This document shows positions 57,820 through 64,000 of a DNA stretch of 64,000 nt, one piece after another. Each line of letters opens with the position of its first letter. The first letter of the stretch is position 1. The stretch spans positions 279,031 through 343,030 of the forward strand of contig JAJUHK010000002.1 of assembly GCA_029279945.1 (NCBI GenBank). The letters are read 5' to 3'. The stretch comes from Pseudidiomarina indica. Its GTDB lineage: Bacteria; Pseudomonadota; Gammaproteobacteria; Enterobacterales; Alteromonadaceae. The notes beneath the pieces were generated by a model. That model did no database searches. It saw only the letters and a list, made by a program, of their open reading frames with translations, and was not told the DNA's origin. Both the position numbers and the translations under genes were made by a program.

Positions 57820-59068
57820 AAACACCTGGAGCGATACGCTCTGCATTATGTGGTTCGCCATCAACTACAGACTGCAACACACTCATTAACTGATCCGCCA
57901 ATATATCTCGATCAAAAAACTCCTCAGCAAGTTCCCGTGCTGCTTGCCCTGCATCGTGCAGCCACGCTTGGTCGTGCATCTTAGCATCCAAGATATCAGC
58001 AACATCATCCACTGACTTCTGCCACATTGATAACCCGCATCCGTGTTCAGTGACCAAATCATGCATCCAGCCACCATAATTTAATAGCACGGGTGTACCG
58101 GATGCAAGTGCATCAAAAAACTTATTTGCTGAATTTGGCCGCATTTCAGGAAGGTCAATAAACAGAGCTGACGCCATAGTTGCAGCACTGAGTAGCGCGG
58201 GTATCTCTTTCTTGGGCAAGGGGGCCTCGATAAACAGATTATTCTGGTACACCCCGGCCACCTCAGCAGCCTGCTTTACAATATCCCGTTCAGCGCCATC
58301 ACCAACAAGCAAAATACGCACGTCAGAGCCCCGCGCCAATAGCGCTTTCGCCAGCTCAACCATATAGCCCACACCGTTAACTTTACCAAAGGTGCCGGTG
58401 TAGACCAAAAGAGGCTTGTCACCCAGCCAACTTCTAGCGGCACGAAACTGACGAGCGGCATCAGCATTGAACGCAAACTCTCGGTTATCACTACTGTTTG
58501 GTATAACCGCTACTCGCTCCGCAGGATAACCCGTGGCAAGAACTCCTGCTTTCATACCTGGAGACAATGCCACTACTGCAGAGGAATTCTTGTATGCCCA
58601 ACGCTCTAACCAACGGGCGGAAACCCGCAGCAAAGGATTGTTCAGAGCACCCATCGCTATGGGCATCTCAGGCCAGAGATCGCGCACCTCAAAAACCATC
58701 GGAATATTCTTTCTACGGGAGGCCGGTACAGCAGGCAAGGCAATAGTCAAAGGGGTGCTGGTAGCAAAAATAACATCTCCGCTTAGTTCAATGGCTTTTT
58801 TTCGTGCTGCTTTTGCGAAAGAAAAAAAAGCCCGAACTCGTTGACTATAAGTCATATGATTAGAGTAAGGAACCGGGTACCAATGAACTTGTATGCCTGC
58901 CTCATTGGTTGTTTGCCAGCAGTGCTGGTCACTACTCGAGTCACGGGAACTAGTTATCATATGGACTTCGTGACCAGCCCTTACCATCCGCCGAGCCATC
59001 TCATAGGAGCGGGTACCACCGGACATTTCTGGCGTATTAAAGTATTGGTGCAAGTAAATAATTTTCAT
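57812..59068 (-). CDS. GT4 family glycosyltransferase
   Basis: 418 residues, retaining GT-B fold. N-terminal donor-independent domain opens MKIIYLHQYFNTPEMSGGTRSYEMARRM; the second domain has KPLLVYTGTFGKVNGVGYMVEL and the sugar-nucleotide segment ASGTPVLLNYGGWMHDLV. Probably adds a sugar to the lipid carrier after PglC. The start lies where a frameshifted copy of its own first ~100 codons ends, with a shared ATGA overlap. Confidence 0.92.
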   Translation of the reverse strand: MKIIYLHQYFNTPEMSGGTRSYEMARRMVRAGHEVHMITSSRDSSSDQHCWQTTNEAGIQVHWYPVPYSNHMTYSQRVRAFFSFAKAARKKAIELSGDVIFATSTPLTIALPAVPASRRKNIPMVFEVRDLWPEMPIAMGALNNPLLRVSARWLERWAYKNSSAVVALSPGMKAGVLATGYPAERVAVIPNSSDNREFAFNADAARQFRAARSWLGDKPLLVYTGTFGKVNGVGYMVELAKALLARGSDVRILLVGDGAERDIVKQAAEVAGVYQNNLFIEAPLPKKEIPALLSAATMASALFIDLPEMRPNSANKFFDALASGTPVLLNYGGWMHDLVTEHGCGLSMWQKSVDDVADILDAKMHDQAWLHDAGQAARELAEEFFDRDILADQLMSVLQSVVDGEPHNAERIAPGVYD

Positions 59069-59369
59069 AGGCTCTCTTTACAACCCAACTCAACGGCTTT
59101 CTTTCTCGCCTTGATTGCGAACTGGAAAAAAGCAAGTATGCGTTTTAAGTAACTCATTTTATTATCGTAAGGAACAGTCAACCAATGAACATGACACCAT
59201 CTTCATTTGTTTGGGTCCATTCGGAGCTACTCGAGTCTTCCTCGCGAATCGATGTTACCATGTGCACTTCATGACCTGCAGCGACCATGCGACGTGCCAT
59301 TTCGTATGAGCGTGTGCCGCCCTTCATTTTTGGGGTGTTGAAATACTGGTGGAGGTAAAGAATTTTCAT
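59065..59369 (-). pseudogene. Frameshifted partial copy of the adjacent GT4 gene
   Basis: From ATG 59369 the translation MKILYLHQYFNTPKMKGGT and SYEMARRMVAAGHEVHMVTS repeats the start of the next gene with changes. It stops at TGA 59178-59180 after GVMFIG; in the -1 frame the sequence resumes as VHWLTVPYDNKMSYLKR and LAFFQFAIKARKKAVEL, again matching the intact gene. Losing one G near 59190 (ATG-GTT to ATG-TT) explains the shift. Homology ends near 59086 and the frame closes on the intact gene's start. It looks like a remnant of a tandem or replaced copy. Confidence 0.85.
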
Positions 59370-59401
59370 CTTGGACAACTTAGCATCTGCCTCTTACTGT
59401 T

Positions 59402-60523
59402 TTATAAGAAGAATATTTCCTTTAATTCAGACTCTTCGAACCCCACTAAGGTTGGCTCAATTGGTACTCGAAACCCTGTCTGCTTATAAACAGTTCTGCG
59501 CACATCTTTTACTAACTTGAGAATATCAGAAGAATTTAACTTATGCCGTTTATCAGTTACAATAACTGCCGAATTTGAATGGAATAGACTCACAGGCCCA
59601 GAGGCAGAATTAGCAAGGCCGCAGGCATCTATTAACATACGAGAAGGAACGCGATAGCCTTGAGAGTTTCTATACTTCCATCCGAATACTAGAATTACTA
59701 TTCCAATCTTAGGCCCTAATCTCAGAGTGCTTTTTATAAAAGTTGATAGCAACTGACTTAAAGATACAACCGTTGTTCTGAAAAAGGTCCCCGCACTTCC
59801 CAAAAAACTATCTGCTGGCAGACTTTTACCTGATGTTCTAATTCTTATAACTAAGTCTCGAATTGCTTTCTGAGATACGACGCCATTATAGTCTTGCTTT
59901 ATACCTTTCATTAACTCAGGACGGGAAAGTATCGGTTTCGGGTGCTTACTCAGTAAAAAATCTACCTTTACAATAATATAGCGATTTTTATCTGTTGTAT
60001 TAAAGATACTCTCCCGAAAACCAAACCGGCATGAACTGTTATCGAAGACCTTAAACTCTTCTTCAAGTATGTCAAATACATGAACAGCATTTATAACGTT
60101 TTGACACTCTTGCCCAAATGCGCCCACATTTTGAACGGGACAAGCACCAACAGTACCAGGGATTAATGACATATTCTCCAATCCCCACCATCCTTCTGTA
60201 ACAGTATGACTGACAAGTTTATCCCATGATAATCCGCCATCAACTCGCAACGTTATTGATGTTTCATCTTCAGTTAATATCTTAATCTCGGTCGTCATTA
60301 ATTTTACTACTAGCCCTTTTATTCCTTTATCTGAGACAAGCAAATTACTCCCTTCACCCAATATGAAAATCGGAAGCGCCTTTTCTTTTGCATACCTCAC
60401 CAAACTAATCAAATTCTCGTCCTTGGTAACTTCAACAAAAAATTCAGCATTTCCTCCAACTCCTAAACTAGTCATATCGGCTAAGGGCACTTGCGTTTTT
60501 ATTTCAAAATTATTTTTTTGCAT
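59402..60523 (-). CDS. MurB-like FAD-dependent enolpyruvyl reductase, divergent
   Basis: 373 residues, start ATG 60523 overlapping the upstream stop as TAATG. Clear MurB architecture: FAD-site segments SLGVGGNAEFFVEV (19-32), ILGEGSNLLVSDKGIKGLVV (54-73) and MSLIPGTVGACPVQNVGAFGQE (118-139), and the Arg of CRFGFRES (R170). In E. coli MurB the proton donor Ser229 is in GNAGSFFKNP and Glu325 in LEPEVRFIG; here the matching places are GSAGTFFRTT (Thr246) and IEPTLVGF (Thr358). Both key residues differ. It sits in a polysaccharide locus, so it may serve a special sugar, not peptidoglycan. Confidence 0.85.
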   Translation of the reverse strand: MQKNNFEIKTQVPLADMTSLGVGGNAEFFVEVTKDENLISLVRYAKEKALPIFILGEGSNLLVSDKGIKGLVVKLMTTEIKILTEDETSITLRVDGGLSWDKLVSHTVTEGWWGLENMSLIPGTVGACPVQNVGAFGQECQNVINAVHVFDILEEEFKVFDNSSCRFGFRESIFNTTDKNRYIIVKVDFLLSKHPKPILSRPELMKGIKQDYNGVVSQKAIRDLVIRIRTSGKSLPADSFLGSAGTFFRTTVVSLSQLLSTFIKSTLRLGPKIGIVILVFGWKYRNSQGYRVPSRMLIDACGLANSASGPVSLFHSNSAVIVTDKRHKLNSSDILKLVKDVRRTVYKQTGFRVPIEPTLVGFEESELKEIFFL

Positions 60524-61737
60524 TACATATTCTTCCTGAAATAACACAAGATACTATTCGCGAGTTCCGAATCCGTCAGTTGTTTAGATGTGGAAATAGC
60601 TTGAGATGAGATCGATACAATATCTTTAGTCGGCAATCGAAGTATTTTCAATAACAGATTTTCTAGACGATTTACGTCATTCAATGGGGTAAGAAACCCA
60701 TTTTGATTATTCACAATCACACCATCAATCCCCTCACCTTCAGCACCAATCGCTATACATCCTTGTGACATGGCTTCTACATAAACCATCCCAAAAGTTT
60801 CTTTGCTGACCATAACAAATACATCAGATTCTCGCATTATTTCGAAAACCTCCTTATGATTTCGCCTGCCTAAGAAAGTAACGTTATCTTGAATACCCAA
60901 TTTATTTGTTAGTGCCACAAGGTCTTCATAGTATTCACCATCGCCAACAATATCTAAAGTAATGTTCTTCAGAAACTGATCTCTCACTTTCTGAAAAGCA
61001 AACAAAATATTATGAATATTTTTGGACTTCCTTAATGTCCCAACGTAAAGAAACTTGCGAACGGATTCTCTCGGTTTCCCAAACTTAATCTCATCTGGGA
61101 CTCCCGAAAGTAAAATATCTTGAGATTTTAACGACGTAACCTCCTGTACGAAGGCTTTTTGTATCGTTTTTGATCTAAATAACACGCCATTAAGCGATTT
61201 TAAATAATTGACATATAAGTGCTTATTATTATGAAAATATTTAATATCTGTTTGATGCAAAATAGCAAAAACATTGCTGCTCTCTATAAGCCCTAATAAA
61301 TCGGCAATTTTTATGCTTGGTGATAAATAATCACAGATTACAATATCAAAATTATGCGAAGATATTTCTTTTTTGAAAAACTTAACAACATTTTTCAGTT
61401 GACCTCCAAAGAAATCTGAACCAGGAAATATTTTTAAAACCCCCTTTCGATGTATCGATATCCCTTGATAATCATAACTCTTCGTTACTAATGCATTCTT
61501 ATTCTGAACAAATCGTCCTAAATTAAATCGTCCTAGAACTCGTAACAACTTAGCAAGTTTTGTTATCGTTTTGAATGCTAGGGGATACTTCGGTGGTGTA
61601 TGCAAGACTGTCACAGCACACCCACTGCGCGTCCAACTTAATGCATACCTTAAAAGAAACTTGCTCCGAGGGTCATTTACTAAATTAGAATAGACATCCG
61701 GAGTCGGGAAGTGAGGGGAAATTATAAGAATTTTCAT
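60523..61737 (-). CDS. GT4 family glycosyltransferase
   Basis: 404 residues. N-terminal MKILIISPHFPTPDVYSNLV; C-terminal domain with FLYVGTLRKSKNIHNILFAF, VTFLGRRNHKEVFEIMRESDVFV and the EX7E-type segment KETFGMVYVEAMSQGC. AT-rich with Lys/Ile/Asn bias, unlike the conserved genes to the left, which is usual for a serotype-specific segment. Acceptor and donor cannot be told. Confidence 0.88.
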   Translation of the reverse strand: MKILIISPHFPTPDVYSNLVNDPRSKFLLRYALSWTRSGCAVTVLHTPPKYPLAFKTITKLAKLLRVLGRFNLGRFVQNKNALVTKSYDYQGISIHRKGVLKIFPGSDFFGGQLKNVVKFFKKEISSHNFDIVICDYLSPSIKIADLLGLIESSNVFAILHQTDIKYFHNNKHLYVNYLKSLNGVLFRSKTIQKAFVQEVTSLKSQDILLSGVPDEIKFGKPRESVRKFLYVGTLRKSKNIHNILFAFQKVRDQFLKNITLDIVGDGEYYEDLVALTNKLGIQDNVTFLGRRNHKEVFEIMRESDVFVMVSKETFGMVYVEAMSQGCIAIGAEGEGIDGVIVNNQNGFLTPLNDVNRLENLLLKILRLPTKDIVSISSQAISTSKQLTDSELANSILCYFRKNM

Positions 61738-61743
61738 CTGGAA

Positions 61744-62883
61744 TTAATTTTCTAACGCTTTCATCAAATACGAAAGTGACTTTTCTCTGAGGTATTCGAG
61801 GTTTCGATGCACTTCATCGTAGTCAATTTCCATAAAGATATCTTTTGCTTTTAAATCATCACGAAAAATCCGACTCGTAAGACCTAATTTTTCAAGCAAA
61901 TCAACAATACGTGAGTCTCGCCCTTCGTTACCAGACAATGCTGTAACGAACTGCTTTCTAAAAATAATTGACAAAACTGTTCCATGAAATGATGAAGTGA
62001 AAATGAAACTCGCCGACAATAATTTTTCAATAAATTCAAGGGGGCCCGCTGTTGAATATAATTTCATTCGTGAGTCAAAGTAATCTAAAACCCTTAAATT
62101 TGTTCCAAACTTGAGTATTTCTACAAACTCATTACTAACTTGTTCTATAGATAGAAACTTCTCTAGCATTCCCTTATGAGCAGTGTAATCAAGTAGGACA
62201 GTGGGATTAGTCGCTGCAGGATTCTTACCCGATGTATGATGCTCTACTAATGACATCCACTCGGCTGCAGTCAATAAAAAAACGGGGTCTAAAACAACTT
62301 CAATATGACGATCTAGTATACTTTCGAGTAGAATTGCCGCAGGCTTTTCCCGAACTGCGATACTGTCAAAGCGTCCAAGTAAACGTTTGTAATCAGGGAT
62401 GGCATTACTAGATATTTCAGTCATTCCTAGGCTAGAGGCATACGATATCAGTTTAGGCGTTCCATCGGAAAATTGGAGTAGATAATTGAAATCATGTCCA
62501 TTATTTCGAGTACTCCAAATTTGATCACTCCCACACAAAAGAACGTCATAAATTTCATTCAGTGCGCCCATTTCACTCTCAGGACTATATGATTTAATAC
62601 TACGTTTAGTATGTTCAATATAAAACTTATCAAATGCATTCATTCTTTTATTTATGGCATTAAATCCGACCAACGTCTTCAATGCTGGAAGCATTTTGAA
62701 GCTTTTTAGCTCATGAAATAGGCGTTTTTTGGGGTCATAGAATGATGAGCGAAATGAGTTAGTATAATCAATCACTTCGATTTCGTAACCCATATCACTA
62801 ACTGCTTTAAGAGTTGCATAAAGCTGAAGTGCCGCACCATGATTGGCTGTATCATGAAACGTTATCAATCCAATTTTTTTCAT
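61744..62883 (-). CDS. Polysaccharide pyruvyl transferase
   Basis: 379 residues of the PS_pyruv_trans family, which attaches pyruvate (from PEP) to sugars as a ketal. Opening LITFHDTANHGAALQLYATLKAV, the segment DVLLCGSDQIWSTRNNGHDF and the late SASFIFTSSFHGTVLSIIFRKQFV are characteristic. Ends 6 nt before the downstream GT4. AT-rich like its neighbours. Neighbouring MurB-like protein raises the idea of lactyl/pyruvyl decorated sugars. Confidence 0.87.
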   Translation of the reverse strand: MKKIGLITFHDTANHGAALQLYATLKAVSDMGYEIEVIDYTNSFRSSFYDPKKRLFHELKSFKMLPALKTLVGFNAINKRMNAFDKFYIEHTKRSIKSYSPESEMGALNEIYDVLLCGSDQIWSTRNNGHDFNYLLQFSDGTPKLISYASSLGMTEISSNAIPDYKRLLGRFDSIAVREKPAAILLESILDRHIEVVLDPVFLLTAAEWMSLVEHHTSGKNPAATNPTVLLDYTAHKGMLEKFLSIEQVSNEFVEILKFGTNLRVLDYFDSRMKLYSTAGPLEFIEKLLSASFIFTSSFHGTVLSIIFRKQFVTALSGNEGRDSRIVDLLEKLGLTSRIFRDDLKAKDIFMEIDYDEVHRNLEYLREKSLSYLMKALEN

Positions 62884-62940
62884 AGTATTTCTCTTAAAAT
62901 AAGTTGCATTATTGAATAAATGGTGTACCCATTGGCCTAA

Positions 62941-63435
62941 TCATGCCTTTACCAATTTTTGCTGGCTTACTCTATACCGCCCCCTGGTGTCCACAACCAA
63001 CTGGCTGGCCTCTAATATCAAGTCATAATCAAAATCATTGTGATCTGTAGCCAATACAACCGCATCATACTCTGAGAGCATATCTTGACTAATAGGGCGT
63101 GATTGAAGTTGATATTTATACTCTTTTAATGGTCCAAAAATTGGTACGAACGGATCTGAATAATCAACCTTCGCACCTTTTTTCCGGATCATATCCATCA
63201 CTTCAACGGATGGCGACTCACGCATATCGTCAACGTTTTTCTTATAAGCAATGCCAAGTACAAGAATCTTACTTTGGCTCAATGCCTTGCCTCGATCATT
63301 CAAGGCATCCATCAATCTGCTGATTACGTACTCCGACATCGCGCGATTAACTTCACCAGATAGCTCGATAAAGCGAGTACTTATACCATATTCGCGAGCT
63401 TTCCAAGTTAAGTAGTAAGGGTCAATCGGGATACA
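62941..63435 (-). pseudogene. UDP-sugar 6-dehydrogenase, cut by IS
   Basis: C-terminal part only of a nucleotide-sugar dehydrogenase (WbpA/UDP-GlcNAc 6-dehydrogenase type). Homology starts abruptly at [17 protein letters not shown], where an intact protein would have GGHCIPIDP, and runs through [38 protein letters not shown] and VDTRGRYR. The NAD-binding domain and the catalytic Cys region upstream are absent; the frame runs into the IS sequence. The remainder may lie beyond the IS, off the window. An internal ATG (63339) could yield a 132-residue fragment. Confidence 0.88.
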
Positions 63436-64000
63436 GCGGCGTTTTTCAAGATAGTTGACACTTTTTTGTCATTTAAGCGGCCTGTGTCAACATTAACTAA
63501 AGTTGTCCGGTTACCGGACATTTAGCATTGTTGCTGACACCTGTTTTTCATCCTGCTTAACTGACGGCTTTTCCGGGTTCAATGTTGTCGGGCCGACGGG
63601 TTCGCAATTGCGTACATCACGCTTACCCCATCGACTTGGATTTGCTGCTTTTGCAGCTTCCATGCACCGTTTCCGTTGAGCCAAGATGACTTTATCTTGG
63701 CCGGTGTGACGTTGATGAGGCGTCACAAAGTTTAATTGACTGTGTTTGTGCTCGTAGTTATACCAGCGTGTAAACTTAAGTACCCATTCACGAGCCTCTT
63801 CTAGGCTTTTAAAGCCCTGAGAAGGCCATTCAGGCCGATATTTGCAAGTTCTGAACAATGATTCTGCAAACGGATTATCGTTGCTCACACGCGGCCGGCT
63901 GTACGAGGTAGTCACACCGAGATCATAAGCTTTAGCTCGCATAGTCTGTGATTTCATCGGTGCGCCATTGTCAGAATGCAACACAACACCAGAGTGTAAA
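63436..64000 (-). mobile_element. IS3-family insertion sequence (partial)
   Basis: Begins within a few bases of 63436, where dehydrogenase homology stops, and runs off the right edge. The end region holds GTTGACAC (63457-63464) and GTGTCAAC (63484-63491), an inverted pair, and a hairpin TGTCCGG-TTA-CCGGACA (about 63504-63520) whose loop holds the transposase stop. Exact terminal repeat and target duplication cannot be fixed without the other end. Confidence 0.8.
63511..64000 (-). CDS. IS3-family transposase OrfB (N-terminal part off window)
   Basis: rve-type DDE integrase domain, C-terminal half. In-frame sequence reaches the window edge. Visible: the second catalytic Asp in LHSDNGAP, the Glu in NPFAESLFRTCKYRPEWP, and the typical KFTRWYNYEHKHSQLNFVTPHQRH. 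About 160 residues are seen, ending with a basic/polar tail. Confidence 0.93.
   Translation of the reverse strand, partial: LHSGVVLHSDNGAPMKSQTMRAKAYDLGVTTSYSRPRVSNDNPFAESLFRTCKYRPEWPSQGFKSLEEAREWVLKFTRWYNYEHKHSQLNFVTPHQRHTGQDKVILAQRKRCMEAAKAANPSRWGKRDVRNCEPVGPTTLNPEKPSVKQDEKQVSATMLNVR

Noticed and set aside
1..64000. tRNA or rRNA genes
   Set aside because: None noticed in the intergenic sequence by eye; the gaps are mostly short and those examined hold promoters, hairpins and repeats instead. A tRNA scan would settle it.

Overview
The window looks like a chromosomal segment of a marine gammaproteobacterium of the Alteromonadales, most like the Idiomarina/Pseudidiomarina group. This rests on gene content and order: ybgC / ruvB-ruvA-ruvC-aspS / cmoA-cmoB, a complete System I ccmABCDEFGHI operon, the block rpsT-murJ-ribF-ileS-lspA-fkpB-ispH, and a large TonB receptor next to secreted peptidases. 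The genus is an inference from recognised families, not a database result. Almost every gene from about 6.5 to 45 kb is on the minus strand.

Layout. 1-4.6 kb: ybgC (3' end off the window), a gap with a probable small RNA and a FadR-like dyad, then aspS-ruvC-ruvA-ruvB. 4.7-6.5 kb: cmoA-cmoB (tRNA wobble uridine modification). 6.5-9.7 kb: a POT peptide transporter with galU, and mlaA. 9.7-16.7 kb: cytochrome c maturation. 16.8-19.2 kb: type IV minor pilins fimT-pilW-pilX-pilV with divergent pilE and no pilY1. 19.2-26.6 kb: ispH, fkpB, lspA, ileS, ribF, murJ. 26.6-31.5 kb: a DUF885 peptidase-like protein, an S23 four-helix-bundle gene between two inverted heptamer arrays, rpsT, and an S9 peptidase. 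31.5-39.3 kb: TonB receptor, small lipoprotein, and a 1.3-kilo-residue S8 protease. 39.4-42.4 kb: pgsB-pgsC-pgsW (poly-gamma-glutamate type). 42.4-49.7 kb: a GGDEF-EAL protein, a beta-CASP nuclease, galE, and a phospholipase D lipoprotein.

49.7-64 kb is a surface polysaccharide locus read on the minus strand. The 4,6-dehydratase (PglF/WbpM type), aminotransferase (PglE type), acetyltransferase (PglD type) and phosphoglycosyl transferase (PglC type) would together make and load a bacillosamine-like amino sugar. Upstream lie an intact GT4 glycosyltransferase, a frameshifted partial copy of it, and a visibly AT-richer stretch holding a divergent MurB-like protein, another GT4 and a polysaccharide pyruvyl transferase. 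A UDP-sugar dehydrogenase there has been cut by an IS3-family element that runs off the right edge.

Inside this locus sits a cassette of a 59-codon csrA, an 86-residue unknown, and a satD-DUF3307 pair. The SatD protein carries the motif series of a class III nucleotidyl cyclase fused to a helix-turn-helix. It overlaps the gene for a polytopic membrane protein, and the pair is bracketed by four dyads of the form TGTAAC-N8-GTTACA. This is the best candidate here for an undescribed signalling or defence-like module. The inverted heptamer repeats around S23 and the MurB-like protein with replaced catalytic residues are the next most interesting.
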